Below, in pieces: positions 26,701 through 36,648 of a stretch of DNA of 64,000 nt. The notes beneath the pieces are model-generated. The model was given only the letters and a program-made list of their open reading frames with translations, did no database searches and had not been told where the DNA came from. The stretch is from the NCBI RefSeq assembly GCF_900188435.1, contig NZ_FYFA01000002.1, forward strand, positions 1,550,001 through 1,614,000. Direction: 5' to 3'. The DNA is from Marinobacter sp. es.048. Its GTDB lineage: Bacteria; Pseudomonadota; Gammaproteobacteria; Pseudomonadales; Oleiphilaceae. A program made the translations under genes and the position numbers. Within the stretch, counting starts at the first letter, position 1. Every line of letters starts with the position of its first letter.

Positions 26701-27507
26701 TTAGAAGCCGATTTCGATATCGTAATCCATGATCACCGGGGCGTGATCGGAGAACCGGGTTGCGTCGTCAATCCAGCCATCTTCGATGGTCTTGCGAATT
26801 CCCGGTGTCAGCAGCTGGTAATCCACCCGGATGCCGGCATTCTTTCGGGACCCTTCGGCCTGCTCGGGCCACCAGGTGAACTGGTTGCTTTGCTTGTTGA
26901 TCTCGCGGAAACCGTCAACGCAGCCCATTTCATCGAACAGCCGATCCAGCCAGGCACGCTCGTGGGGCAGGAAACCGGAGAAGTCCAGCTTGTGATATAG
27001 AGGGCTGGCGTCGGTTACGTGATGGGCGGTCTGCAGGTTGGCGCAGAAAATGAACTGACGGCGCTTGCGCAGGGTTTTTTGCATGTGCAGACCGAAGGAC
27101 TCCATGAATTCGTCCTTGTGGTCCAGAACTGTCAGGTCGTCCTCGCCAATCAGTTCTTCTTCACGACCAAGAGCACAGGGCGCCAGCACACAGGCAACGG
27201 AGACCTTGTCAAAATCGGCCTGAATGAACCGGCCTTCCCGATCCGCCTGCTCGTTGGCAAATCCGTACATGATGGCTTTCGGGAAATGGCGCGTGTAAAT
27301 ACCAACACCGCCGTCCTCGTTTTTCTCGCCATCAATGAAATAGGCTTCGTACCCCTCCGGAATCAGGTTGTAGTCCTCAATCTCGTAGGCCCGCATGCGG
27401 TGATCCTGGACACAGACCACGTCAGCGTCCTGCTCCGCCAGCCAGTCGAAAAAGCCTTTTTCAACGGCCTGGGCGAGGCCATTGACGCTGATTGATACTA
27501 CCCGCAT
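26701..27507 (-). CDS. crc: Crc-like protein (catabolite repression control, ExoIII fold)
   Basis: A 268-residue protein of the exonuclease III/EEP fold. Sequence and the divergent position next to pyrE match Pseudomonas Crc, which acts with Hfq to block translation of catabolic mRNAs and is not a nuclease. The active-site positions have changed: the ExoIII Glu is replaced in CVQDHRM (D35), and the GDxN element is FCANLQTAH with Ala for the catalytic Asp (A156), though N9 and the terminal D254-H255 remain. These losses favour Crc over a working nuclease. Confidence 0.85.
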   Translation of the reverse strand: MRVVSISVNGLAQAVEKGFFDWLAEQDADVVCVQDHRMRAYEIEDYNLIPEGYEAYFIDGEKNEDGGVGIYTRHFPKAIMYGFANEQADREGRFIQADFDKVSVACVLAPCALGREEELIGEDDLTVLDHKDEFMESFGLHMQKTLRKRRQFIFCANLQTAHHVTDASPLYHKLDFSGFLPHERAWLDRLFDEMGCVDGFREINKQSNQFTWWPEQAEGSRKNAGIRVDYQLLTPGIRKTIEDGWIDDATRFSDHAPVIMDYDIEIGF

Positions 27508-27588
27508 ACGTGTTCCCTGATTCGGTTTGTGTGTATGATACCGGTTTTACGAGCTAATTAAAGATCAACACCCGCCAGAAGCCTTGTC

Positions 27589-28227
27589 ATGCACGACTAT
27601 CAGCAGAAATTTATCGAATTTGCCATCCGCCGAAATGTACTACGCTTTGGTGAGTTCACGCTCAAGTCGGGCCGAACCAGCCCCTACTTCTTTAACGCTG
27701 GCCTGTTCAATACCGGGGACGACCTGCTTCAGTTAAGCAAGGCCTATGCCGCCGCGATCGCACGCAGCGGGCTGGATTATGACATTATTTTTGGCCCTGC
27801 CTATAAGGGCATTCCGTTGGCCACCGTCACTGCAATGGCGCTGGCTACAGACGGTAACAGCAAACCCTTTGCGTTTAACCGCAAGGAAAAGAAAGATCAT
27901 GGTGAGGGCGGCAACATTGTTGGCGCACCGTTGCAGGGCAAAGTACTGATTGTCGATGATGTGATTACCGCCGGTACCGCGATCCGGGAATCCATCGATA
28001 TCATCCGGGCAGCCGGAGCGGAGCCGGCAGGCGTGCTTATTGCGCTGGATCGTCAGGAAAAGGGCAATGGCGAACTGTCCGCCATCCAGGAAGTGGAGAA
28101 GGAATTCGCCATCCCTGTGGTGAGTATCATTCGTCTTGAGCAGGTGCTGGACTACCTTAAAGCCAACCCGGACTTTGCCGGGCATGCTGAAAAGGTAGCC
28201 AGTTATCGGGATCGTTACGGAGTCTGA
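27589..28227 (+). CDS. pyrE: orotate phosphoribosyltransferase
   Basis: The 212-residue enzyme converts orotate and PRPP to OMP in pyrimidine synthesis. The PRPP motif [13 protein letters not shown] is complete, as are [15 protein letters not shown] and [10 protein letters not shown]. Divergent from crc. The DUF4124 gene begins 3 bases after the stop. Confidence 0.97.
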   Translation: MHDYQQKFIEFAIRRNVLRFGEFTLKSGRTSPYFFNAGLFNTGDDLLQLSKAYAAAIARSGLDYDIIFGPAYKGIPLATVTAMALATDGNSKPFAFNRKEKKDHGEGGNIVGAPLQGKVLIVDDVITAGTAIRESIDIIRAAGAEPAGVLIALDRQEKGNGELSAIQEVEKEFAIPVVSIIRLEQVLDYLKANPDFAGHAEKVASYRDRYGV

Positions 28228-28230
28228 TTG

Positions 28231-28884
28231 ATGACCAATCGTCTGACCGCACTCTCTGTCAAAGCAACGGCATTTGCGCTGGCTCTGGGTTTTTCTGCCC
28301 AGGCCGCAGCGAATATGTACCGTTACACGGATGAAAACGGCCAGATCGTCATCAGCAGCACCATTCCCCAGGAGGCCACCAAACGGGGCTATGACATTCT
28401 GAACGACAACGGCCGCGTGATTGACACCATTCCACCAGCACCAACCGAAGAAGAGATTGCCGCCCGGGAAGCGGAAAAACAGCGCCAGAAGGAACTCGCT
28501 GAACAGCGCGAGAAAGACCGGGCGCTGCTTAAGCGCTTCAGCCACCCGGATCAGGCCGTGAAAGCCATGCACCGGAAAATCCGCGAGCTTGAGGGTCTTA
28601 TTCAGCTTAAACGGGGCAACATATCGGTTATATCCAGCCAACTGGATAACGAACAGAGCCGTGCCGCCAACATGGAGCGAGCCGGTCGCGAAATTCCCGA
28701 GGCCACGCTGGAAAAAATCCGGCGGCTGGAATCCCAGATACGCGACATTGAGCGGGAAATCACCTCACAAACCCAGGAAATCGAAGAACTGCGCAAAGCC
28801 TTCGAGGCCGACGTAGAACGCCTGGAAGAGGTCACCGGCGAGTCGCGGACCTTACCGCTTGATCACACCGAAATGGAAAACTGA
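28231..28884 (+). CDS. DUF4124 domain exported coiled-coil protein
   Basis: A 217-residue protein: signal peptide to about AQAAA-NMY, then the DUF4124 motif MYRYTDENGQIVISSTIPQE (residues about 30-50), followed by a long charged coiled coil (residues about 75-205, IRRLESQIRDIEREI). Predicted periplasmic; function unknown. It starts right after pyrE and shares its transcript. Confidence 0.88.
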   Translation: MTNRLTALSVKATAFALALGFSAQAAANMYRYTDENGQIVISSTIPQEATKRGYDILNDNGRVIDTIPPAPTEEEIAAREAEKQRQKELAEQREKDRALLKRFSHPDQAVKAMHRKIRELEGLIQLKRGNISVISSQLDNEQSRAANMERAGREIPEATLEKIRRLESQIRDIEREITSQTQEIEELRKAFEADVERLEEVTGESRTLPLDHTEMEN

Positions 28885-28908
28885 TTTTTCGCCGGGTCAC
28901 TGCACAAT

Positions 28909-28942
28909 AAAAAGGCCGTCGGTTTTACCCGGCGGCCTTTTC
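28909..28942. terminator. bidirectional intrinsic terminator
   Basis: AAAAGGCCG/CGGCCTTTT between the convergent DUF4124 and phasin-like genes, with the better T run on the minus strand. Confidence 0.85.
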
Positions 28943-28978
28943 ATGTCACTCACCTATCGGTGAGGCGCTAACCGCGAT

Positions 28979-29401
28979 TCAGGCGGAAGCGGTGCTCTTC
29001 TTGGCAGTAGAAGTGGTCTTGCGCGCAGTGGTCTTGCGTGCGGCCGGCTTCTTCGGCTCAACCGACTTCTTGGCATCCTGCGCAGCGTCAGACACGTCTT
29101 CCGCGGCTTCAGCTACTGCATCAGCACCTTCTGCTGCTTCTTTTTCCAGCTTGGCGACCAGATCACCAGCGAAGCTGCCGAAACGGCTGTTCAGGCTGCG
29201 CAGCTGCTCGAACAGGCTGTCGCTGTAACCGTTATAACGCTTACGCAGAGTCTTCACGCTGTATTCGCGTGCTTCAGACTCAAGCTTCTCGGCATAATCG
29301 AACGGCTTGGAAGCCAGCTTCTTCTGCTGCTCTTCAGCGGCGTTGATGCCCTTGTCCACAATTTCCTGGAGCTGTTCCTGATAAGATTTGAGTTTACCCA
29401 T
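28979..29401 (-). CDS. phasin-like protein with histone H1-like tail
   Basis: A 140-residue helical protein. Residues about 1-95 resemble phasins of polyhydroxyalkanoate granules (SYQEQLQEIVDKGINAAEEQ). Residues about 96-115 are Ala/Glu-rich, and the end (about 116-140) is a Lys/Thr/Ala-rich KPAARKTTARKTTSTAKKS tail like histone H1 and PhaF-type proteins, able to bind DNA. Start at 29401 follows AAGGAGA; upstream residues in frame are not needed. No pha synthesis genes are nearby, so a granule role is inferred. Confidence 0.75.
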   Translation of the reverse strand: MGKLKSYQEQLQEIVDKGINAAEEQQKKLASKPFDYAEKLESEAREYSVKTLRKRYNGYSDSLFEQLRSLNSRFGSFAGDLVAKLEKEAAEGADAVAEAAEDVSDAAQDAKKSVEPKKPAARKTTARKTTSTAKKSTASA

Positions 29402-29668
29402 GATAAATCTCCTTGGTTTCCTGAAAGTTCCAAGACCCTGTCGGAACCAGTGCAACAAGGGCCTTTCTTTAATCTCACGGTCCAAGTTACGCCCTAAAAT
29501 TAGAATGTTCATACTAAAAGCAGAAAGTGCGAACATAAGGGGTTTTACGGATTATTCACTTGAACCTGAAAACCCGACTGGCATAATGCCGGGCTTTCAA
29601 AGAAGCCCGTCTCCCCGTTTTATTCAGGCTCCATACGCTTAACCAATAAAGGCCTCGATCAGGCCCGT

Positions 29669-30064
29669 ATGCGAGCAACCATGAGCACCAGTAAAGCCGG
29701 ACATCCCTATTTATTTCTGTTTCTTCTGCCTTTGATCGCCTCTTCATTCCTCCTTGCGGCTTGTCAGGAGGATTCCCGCGAATACGGATATACAGCGACT
29801 CAGTCCAGGGAACTGAATTGGACCGCCCCGCTGACGCGTGAAGATGGCTCCTCACTGAAACCAGGAGAGATTGCGGAATTCAGGGTTTACTACCGTCTCA
29901 GACACCAGGAAAGCTTCAAGGTTATCCGCATTGAGAGCTCCTCGACCACAAGGCTATCTCTGGAAGGGATGGCACCGGGCGCTTACGAGTTCGCCATCAC
30001 CACCGTAGATATCGAGGGGCTGGAGAGCCGGCGTTCAACGCCGGCCACCGTCGATCTGATCTGA
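29669..30064 (+). CDS. lipoprotein with fibronectin type III-like domain
   Basis: The 131-residue protein has a lipoprotein signal with lipobox LLAAC at about residue 28. The rest (about 45-131) looks like one FN3/beta-sandwich domain (LNWTAPLTREDGSS; AEFRVYYRL; APGAYEFAITTVDIEGLES). Probable outer-membrane or periplasmic attachment; function unknown. ATG 29681 is an alternative start. Confidence 0.75.
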   Translation: MRATMSTSKAGHPYLFLFLLPLIASSFLLAACQEDSREYGYTATQSRELNWTAPLTREDGSSLKPGEIAEFRVYYRLRHQESFKVIRIESSSTTRLSLEGMAPGAYEFAITTVDIEGLESRRSTPATVDLI

Positions 30065-30071
30065 TTGAGGT

Positions 30072-30410
30072 TCACCAGCGGAAAATCACCCAGCTGGGCA
30101 CCAGCATGTCGGACTCGGTTTCCCGGATCCAGCCGCCGCCATCTGCCGGCACCAGGTAATACTCCGGTCCGACCTCCGGCACTACCTTGATTTCCATGAG
30201 CTGGCCATTGACCCGGTATTCGTAGAACACTTCCTGCTCGCCAGGGCGGATAACAATCTCCGGCCCCTGACTGGCAGGCTGGTAATCCGAGATCACCACA
30301 GGCTCTTCGGGGGTTGCCACCGGCGTCTCATCCAGCGCGCCCTCTTCCTGGGCCAGAGCGGCCAGCGGCAAACAGGCGAGCAACAAAGCCGGGCAGGCGA
30401 TTCGTTTCAT
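30072..30410 (-). CDS. DUF2782 family exported protein
   Basis: A 112-residue protein with a signal peptide (cleaved near ALA-QEEG) and the PEIVIRPGEQEVFYEYRVNGQLMEIKV core of DUF2782, a small periplasmic family usually found next to polA. Start MKRIACPALLL at 30410 is chosen; the frame runs further upstream. It converges on the FN3 lipoprotein gene and is divergent from polA. Function unknown. Confidence 0.88.
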   Translation of the reverse strand: MKRIACPALLLACLPLAALAQEEGALDETPVATPEEPVVISDYQPASQGPEIVIRPGEQEVFYEYRVNGQLMEIKVVPEVGPEYYLVPADGGGWIRETESDMLVPSWVIFRW

Positions 30411-30497
30411 TTTCGTGATACCCTTTCGTCCATCGATTTCAGTACAGAGTTGCATAAGCCAACCCACGCTTCAATCAGATTCCGGACCTGTTTTGAC

Positions 30498-33230
30498 ATG
30501 ACCAGCAAAAACACACCACCCGTGGTTCTTGTGGACGGATCGTCCTATCTTTTCCGCGCTTATCATGCACTTCCTCCACTGACCACCAGCAAGAACCATC
30601 CTACCGGAGCCATCAAGGGCGTCATCAGTATGATCCGGCGCCTGGAGCAGGATTTTCCTGGATCAAAAATGGTGGTGATCTTCGACGCCAAGGGCAAAAC
30701 CTTCCGACATGACCTGTATGAAGAGTACAAGGCTAACCGGCCGCCGATGCCTGACGACCTGGCCTGCCAGATCGAGCCGATTCACGAGATCGTGAAGGCC
30801 ATGGGGCTGCCGCTGCTGACGGTGACAGGCGTTGAGGCTGACGATGTCATCGGCACCCTCGCCAACGAAGCGACCAGCAAGGGCATCGATGTGGTGGTTT
30901 CCACCGGTGACAAGGACATGACGCAGCTGGTCAGCGATCACGTCACCCTGATCAACACCATGACCGAGACCCGGATGGATCGGGACGGTGTGGTGGAAAA
31001 ATTCGGTGTCACTCCGGAGCAGATCGTGGATTACCTCGCCCTGGTGGGCGACAAGGTCGACAACATCCCCGGCGTGAACAAGTGCGGCCCGAAAACCGCG
31101 GTAAAATGGCTGCAAAGCTACGAGAACCTGGACAACGTCATCGAACACGCCGATGAAATCAAAGGCAAGATCGGTGAATACCTGCGCGAGGCCACCGAGA
31201 CCCTGCCCCTGAGTCGCGAACTGGCCACCATCCGCACCGACGTGGAACTGGATTTTGGCCTGGAGGACCTGAAGCTCAGGGAACAGGATGATCAGCAGCT
31301 GATTGAGCTGTTCAAGGAATATGAATTCCGCAGCTGGATTGCCGAACTGGAGGAGGGAGAAACCTCATCCTCCGGCAATGCTCAAGCCAGCGATGATAAA
31401 CCCGCCCCGGAAACTGGCAAAAAAGACTACAGGGTCATCACCGACCAGAAAGAACTGGATCAGTGGCTGGAACGCCTGAAAGCTGCCGAGCTGCTTGCCT
31501 TCGATACCGAAACCACCAGCCTACGGTACATGGATGCCGAGATCGTCGGTGTTTCCTTCGCGATCAAACCGGGCGAAGCCGCCTATGTCCCCCTGGGGCA
31601 CGACTATATGGGAGCACCCGAGCAGCTGGATCGTGACGAAGTCCTGGATCAGCTCAAGCCGCTGCTGGAGGATCCCGACCTGGCCAAAGTCGGACAGAAC
31701 CTGAAATACGACAAGAACGTATTGGCCAATCACGGCATTAGCCTTGAGGGCATTGCCGAGGACACCATGCTGGAATCCTACGTTCTGAATTCTGTCGCTA
31801 CCCGCCACGATATGGACAGCCTCGCCATGCACTACCTGGGCGAGAAGACCATCAGCTTCGAGTCCATTGCCGGTAAAGGCGCAAAACAGCTCACCTTCAA
31901 CCAGATAGAACTGGAAAAAGCCGCGCCCTACGCCGCCGAGGATGCGGACATTACCCTGCGCCTGCACCAGACCCTCAGGCCAAAACTGAAAGAAACCGGG
32001 AAACTGGCGTCGGTCTATGAAGACATCGATCTGCCGCTGGTGCCGGTGCTTTCACGTATGGAGCAGCGCGGCACGCTGATCAGCGCCAGCATCCTGCGCC
32101 AGCACAGCCAGGAGCTGGCAGAACGCATGGCCGAGCTTGAGAAGGAAGCACACGAGGTCGCCGGCGAGACCTTCAACCTGGGTTCCACCAAGCAGCTACA
32201 GGCGATCTTCTACGACAAGATGGGCCTGCCGGTCATCAAGAAAACCCCCAAGGGCGCGCCATCAACGGCGGAACCGGTGCTGCAGGAGCTGGCCCACGAA
32301 CACGAACTGCCGCGCCTGATTCTGGAGCACCGCAGCCTGAGCAAGCTGAAGTCAACCTACACCGACACGCTGCCGGAGCTGATTAACCACCGCACCGGCC
32401 GCGTTCACACCTCCTACCATCAGGCAGTCACCGCCACCGGCCGATTGTCGTCTTCCGAGCCAAACCTGCAGAATATCCCCATTCGCAGCGAGCAGGGGCG
32501 GCGTATACGGCAGGCCTTTATCGCGCCAGAGGGCTACAAGCTGGTGGCTGCCGACTACTCCCAGATTGAGCTGCGGATCATGGCTCACCTCTCCGGGGAC
32601 AAGGGGCTGCTGAAAGCCTTTGAACAGGGCGAAGACATCCACAAGGCAACGGCATCGGAAGTCTTCGGCGTCAGCCTGGAGGAGGTGTCGTCAGACCAGA
32701 GGCGCAGTGCAAAGGCCATCAACTTCGGCCTGATCTACGGTATGTCTGCCTTTGGGCTGTCTCGGCAACTGGACGTTGAGCGCAAACTCGCCCAGGAATA
32801 CATTGATCGTTATTTCGAACGCTATCCCGGTGTCCTGAAATACATGGACAACATCCGCAAACAGGCCCATGACGACGGTTTCGTAGAGACACTCTTTGGC
32901 CGGCGCCTGTACCTGCCGGAAATAAACGCCCGCAACAAGCAGCTGCAGCAGGCTGCCGAGCGAACCGCTATCAACGCCCCCATGCAGGGTACTGCCGCGG
33001 ACATCATCAAGCTGGCCATGGTGGATGTGGAGAACTGGCTGCTGAAAGAACACGCCGATGAAGCCCGCATGACCATGCAGGTGCACGATGAACTGATCCT
33101 GGAAGTGAAGGAGTCAGCCCTCGACAAGATCCGGTCAGGACTGGAGAAGCGCATGTCGGCAGCAGCCGAACTGAATGTTCCCCTGCTGGTGGAAGCCGGT
33201 GCCGGTGACAACTGGGACGAAGCGCACTGA
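30498..33230 (+). CDS. polA: DNA polymerase I
   Basis: The 910-residue enzyme does repair and Okazaki fragment maturation. It has all three domains: 5'-3' exonuclease (VVLVDGSSYLFRAYHALPPL; ADDVIGTLA), 3'-5' proofreading with intact LLAFDTETTSL (residues about 330), and polymerase (VAADYSQIELRIMAHLSGD; VHDELILEV). The start MTSKNTPP at 30498 is preferred over the upstream frame. Confidence 0.97.
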   Translation: MTSKNTPPVVLVDGSSYLFRAYHALPPLTTSKNHPTGAIKGVISMIRRLEQDFPGSKMVVIFDAKGKTFRHDLYEEYKANRPPMPDDLACQIEPIHEIVKAMGLPLLTVTGVEADDVIGTLANEATSKGIDVVVSTGDKDMTQLVSDHVTLINTMTETRMDRDGVVEKFGVTPEQIVDYLALVGDKVDNIPGVNKCGPKTAVKWLQSYENLDNVIEHADEIKGKIGEYLREATETLPLSRELATIRTDVELDFGLEDLKLREQDDQQLIELFKEYEFRSWIAELEEGETSSSGNAQASDDKPAPETGKKDYRVITDQKELDQWLERLKAAELLAFDTETTSLRYMDAEIVGVSFAIKPGEAAYVPLGHDYMGAPEQLDRDEVLDQLKPLLEDPDLAKVGQNLKYDKNVLANHGISLEGIAEDTMLESYVLNSVATRHDMDSLAMHYLGEKTISFESIAGKGAKQLTFNQIELEKAAPYAAEDADITLRLHQTLRPKLKETGKLASVYEDIDLPLVPVLSRMEQRGTLISASILRQHSQELAERMAELEKEAHEVAGETFNLGSTKQLQAIFYDKMGLPVIKKTPKGAPSTAEPVLQELAHEHELPRLILEHRSLSKLKSTYTDTLPELINHRTGRVHTSYHQAVTATGRLSSSEPNLQNIPIRSEQGRRIRQAFIAPEGYKLVAADYSQIELRIMAHLSGDKGLLKAFEQGEDIHKATASEVFGVSLEEVSSDQRRSAKAINFGLIYGMSAFGLSRQLDVERKLAQEYIDRYFERYPGVLKYMDNIRKQAHDDGFVETLFGRRLYLPEINARNKQLQQAAERTAINAPMQGTAADIIKLAMVDVENWLLKEHADEARMTMQVHDELILEVKESALDKIRSGLEKRMSAAAELNVPLLVEAGAGDNWDEAH

Positions 33231-33462
33231 TTCGACCCAGAAAAAGGCATGGAAGCTCGAAAACGCACCGAAATCGACCGCAATATCTGCCGCCGAGCCT
33301 GCTTTCAAATCCCGTGATTCAACGGCAGGCGGCAAGCCCCCTCTCTCAGAGAAACAGCACCGTCACGGCACGATATTCGCTACACAATCAGAGTCGGCGT
33401 CCTGTCCCACCACGCATTTCAGGCAGCGCCACGTTGTGACATCCATCTCTGAGGCTCATACC

Positions 33463-33837
33463 ATGACTTCTCTGGCATCTGAACGTAGCTGGCTGCTGGA
33501 CCCCAGCGTGCTGAAACTGGTTCACCAGTGCCGCCGCCTGATCCACACCGAATTCGGCGTCAAACTGCACCTCACGGAAGAGCATCTGGAACAACAACTG
33601 GCTGATTACGTGCGAAAAACCCGCTCCAGCCAGCTGACTCGTGTCTGGGAGACCCTGAAGGAACGGGTTCCACAACTCAATATCGAGCCCGAGGAAGAAG
33701 ATGACGGTTTGAAGCGCAACTATCGGGGTCAGGTCATTGCGGATGCACCCACGGCATCAGCAGAGGGCCACAAGGCAGGAGAGATAGACTCGCCACGGAA
33801 GAAGAAGGTCATCTACCGTGGCCAGGTGGTTGGCTGA
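33463..33837 (+). CDS. small protein with two YRGQV repeats, unknown function
   Basis: A 124-residue soluble, charged protein from ATG 33463. The N-terminal part is helical (LASERSWLLDPSVLKLVHQC); the C-terminal part carries the repeat NYRGQVIAD and IYRGQVVG, separated by an acidic, basic linker. I do not recognise the family. The gap 33231-33462 between polA and this gene shows no gene or clear site. Confidence 0.7.
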   Translation: MTSLASERSWLLDPSVLKLVHQCRRLIHTEFGVKLHLTEEHLEQQLADYVRKTRSSQLTRVWETLKERVPQLNIEPEEEDDGLKRNYRGQVIADAPTASAEGHKAGEIDSPRKKKVIYRGQVVG

Positions 33838-33873
33838 CCAGCCTGATGGCTGGGCAATCCGACTCACAATGGG

Positions 33874-35370
33874 TTAGAAGGACTTGCTTACCTCAATGGA
33901 CGCACTCCAGGCGCTAAGCTCGTATTGACCTTTGTAGTTTGATGCTCCAGAGGAAGGATCCTCTTCGGCAGGTGCGTCATGCAAATAGACTACCTCATCC
34001 ACTCTCGGATCTTCTGTGAATAAAAGCGTTCCGATGGCGGCGTCAACTGCCCAACCACTGTCAGCGCTTTTCCACTGAGAGCCCAGTGTCAACCAATGAC
34101 GGTCGCTTGATGGAATTCGTGCAGTGAGGTAGTTATCCACAGGCGACTCATCCCAGGCGTAGCCAGCCTTGAAAGCCCACTCAGGAGTAGCTTGCCAGAT
34201 GCTACCGATATTGAGCTGCCAGGTATTTTTCCATTTTTCAGTGATGTGACTAATCACCTCGTCACCACTCACGCTAGATACCGGACCTGAGCCGCCCTCT
34301 CGGCTAACAATATCGAGTTCTTCAAATCGGCTCCACCTTGCGTAAGTGGCGCCGGCCAGAAGAGTGACGCTTGATGTCAGCTTGTGCCTTGCACCAACTG
34401 TGACGCTCTCAGGAATTGCAAGCGGTACCCGGACGGCTTCGCTAACACCGCTCTGGCCACCTGTCGGAAAAGCCTGCACTCCCTGACCGATCGCCGAAAG
34501 ATCTATAGCTGTCGTTTCGGGGAATCTTGAAATCTCCGCATCTCCATCTAGCTGAAACTCCGTGCCGGTCTGGGCAGTAAGACCAAATTGGGTTCTATCA
34601 GATAGCTGGTAAAGAAAACCAATACGGAAATTCACCGCGATGTCATCACCTTCGATGTCTGCGTAGCCTTGTTCAAATTCCGCTGAAGGTGTTGGGACTT
34701 CCAAAGTATCGAGAGTCGAAGATCCAGCTGTCGATTCCAGATTTGCATACCCTTGCTGCCATCTACCATAGATTCCCGAATAATCCTGGAACTTAGTCAG
34801 ACGTCCTTCCGCATACATGATGTTGATGCCAGCGCCCATGGACAGCCCTTGACCATTACTGACCGAGACAGCCGGAGAGAAAGAAATGACCGTCAGCTCA
34901 GTCTCATCCGCAAAATAACGACCCACGAAATCATCGCCGTAGTCAGCCGCCAGACCGTAGGGCGCATGAATCCCGAACCCCACGTCTATCGAGTCATTGA
35001 TTTCGTGGGTGAGATAGATATTAGGAAGAATAGCTGGATCGGCAATATCACCGCCCGCGCTACCACTGACCGGGCGTCCCAGGGTATCTGTCGCGCTGAC
35101 CGTGTCTGACTTGGCTTCGGCATCAATATCCAGAACCGCCGCACCAAAGGAAATATTCGTGCCGGACAGCTGGCTCATCCCGGCGGGATTGAACAGAACC
35201 GTGGTAGCGTTCTCGGGGTTGGCGGCAGCACCGGCGTTGGCGGTGCCCATCGCACTGGCGCTCTGCTCATTGAGGGAAAAACCGCCTGCCAGTGTACTGG
35301 CAGGTGCGGTGAGCGCCGCGAGGGTGGTAAAACGTACAGCTGGTGCAAGCAGTGAAGATCGGTGGTGCAT
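33874..35370 (-). CDS. fadL: FadL-family outer-membrane fatty-acid transporter
   Basis: A 498-residue barrel with a signal peptide ending near LAGGFSLNE. The N-terminal GFSLNEQSASAMGTANAG followed by ENATTVLFNPAGMSQL is the FadL signature (N-terminal plug and NPA). It should take up long-chain fatty acids or hydrocarbons. A second, more divergent FadL-like barrel is at 6625. Ends in a terminal aromatic residue (SKSF), normal for barrel proteins. Confidence 0.93.
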   Translation of the reverse strand: MHHRSSLLAPAVRFTTLAALTAPASTLAGGFSLNEQSASAMGTANAGAAANPENATTVLFNPAGMSQLSGTNISFGAAVLDIDAEAKSDTVSATDTLGRPVSGSAGGDIADPAILPNIYLTHEINDSIDVGFGIHAPYGLAADYGDDFVGRYFADETELTVISFSPAVSVSNGQGLSMGAGINIMYAEGRLTKFQDYSGIYGRWQQGYANLESTAGSSTLDTLEVPTPSAEFEQGYADIEGDDIAVNFRIGFLYQLSDRTQFGLTAQTGTEFQLDGDAEISRFPETTAIDLSAIGQGVQAFPTGGQSGVSEAVRVPLAIPESVTVGARHKLTSSVTLLAGATYARWSRFEELDIVSREGGSGPVSSVSGDEVISHITEKWKNTWQLNIGSIWQATPEWAFKAGYAWDESPVDNYLTARIPSSDRHWLTLGSQWKSADSGWAVDAAIGTLLFTEDPRVDEVVYLHDAPAEEDPSSGASNYKGQYELSAWSASIEVSKSF

Positions 35371-35490
35371 GGTATCTCCTTATTGAATCGCGCGGAGTAT
35401 ACGCACCACCCCTTACTGGCCTCAAATGCCATTACTAACGGTTCAGGGGTCTACCTTTATACAACTAAAGTCTAATGCTTGCAGCTCGTA

Positions 35491-36612
35491 TCAGTCGTCC
35501 TGGATTGAAAGCTTGTCCACAGAGGAAGACAGCTTATCCGCCCCCTGGGCGTCGGCACCAAGCTTGATCATCAGGCGCAAGTCGTTGGCAGAGTCGGCAT
35601 GGGCAAGAGCATCCTCGTACGTAATGGACCCTTCTGAATACAATTGATAGAGCGCCTGGTCAAAGGTCTGCATGCCGGACTCATTGGATTTGGACATCAG
35701 TTCCTTCAGACGATGCACTTCGCCCTTCCGGATCAGGTCTGCCACCAGCGGAGTGTTGATCAGGACCTCGATAACCGCCTTGCGTCCCTTGCCATCTGGC
35801 GTTGGAATCAGCTGCTGAGCCACGATGGCCTTCAAGTTCAGGGACAGATCCATCCAGATCTGGTTGTGCTGTTCCGGCGGGAAGAACTGGATGATCCGGT
35901 CCAGCGCCTGGTTGGCGTTGTTGGCGTGCAACGTGGCCAGACACAGGTGACCGGTCTCGGCGAACTGGACCGAATATTCCATGGTCTGGCGGGTTCGCAC
36001 CTCACCAATCAGTATAACGTCGGGCGCCTGACGCAGAGTGTTCTTCAGCGCCACTTCGAAACTCTCGGTGTCGATGCCCACTTCACGCTGGGTGACGATA
36101 CAGCCCTGATGCTGGTGCACGAATTCGATCGGGTCTTCAATGGAAATGATATGGCCACGGCTGTTGCGGTTCCGGTGCCCCAGCATGGCCGCCAGCGATG
36201 TGGACTTACCGGTACCGGTGGCGCCCACGAACATGATCAGGCCACGCTTGGTCATGGCCAGTTCCTTGATCACCTCCGGCAACGACAGATCATCGATTTG
36301 CGGGATCTTCACTTCGATCCGACGCAGCACCATGCCGCACAGATTGCGCTGAAAGAACGCGGACACCCGGAACCGGCCAATGCCCCGGGCACTGATCGCA
36401 AAGTTACACTCGTGGGTTTCCTCAAACTCGGCGCGCTGCTTGTCGTTCATGGAGCCGTAGACAAACTCCCTCGTCTGCTCCGGCGTCAACGCGTTCTTGG
36501 TGACCGGGAGAACTTTCCCGTTCACCTTCATGCTCGGTGGTACACCCGCTGTTATGAACAGGTCCGAACCGCCTTTCTCCACCATCAGCCGTAACAGTTT
36601 TTCGAATTCCAT
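35491..36612 (-). CDS. pilU: twitching-motility ATPase PilU
   Basis: A 373-residue GspE-family hexameric ATPase for type IV pilus retraction, assisting PilT. Walker A GATGTGKSTSLAAML and Walker B-type VILIGEVRTRQTMEYS are present. The start MEFEKLLRLM at 36612 is chosen because the longer frame is encoded by the repeat at 36649-36748. It follows pilT on the same strand with the repeat in between. Confidence 0.95.
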   Translation of the reverse strand: MEFEKLLRLMVEKGGSDLFITAGVPPSMKVNGKVLPVTKNALTPEQTREFVYGSMNDKQRAEFEETHECNFAISARGIGRFRVSAFFQRNLCGMVLRRIEVKIPQIDDLSLPEVIKELAMTKRGLIMFVGATGTGKSTSLAAMLGHRNRNSRGHIISIEDPIEFVHQHQGCIVTQREVGIDTESFEVALKNTLRQAPDVILIGEVRTRQTMEYSVQFAETGHLCLATLHANNANQALDRIIQFFPPEQHNQIWMDLSLNLKAIVAQQLIPTPDGKGRKAVIEVLINTPLVADLIRKGEVHRLKELMSKSNESGMQTFDQALYQLYSEGSITYEDALAHADSANDLRLMIKLGADAQGADKLSSSVDKLSIQDD

Positions 36613-36648
36613 TTTTTGTACCCAATCTTCATCGTTTGGTGCCTGGAT

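Noticed and set aside
27733..28641. 302-codon minus-strand ORF across pyrE and the DUF4124 gene
   Set aside because: Crosses two real genes and has no family motifs.
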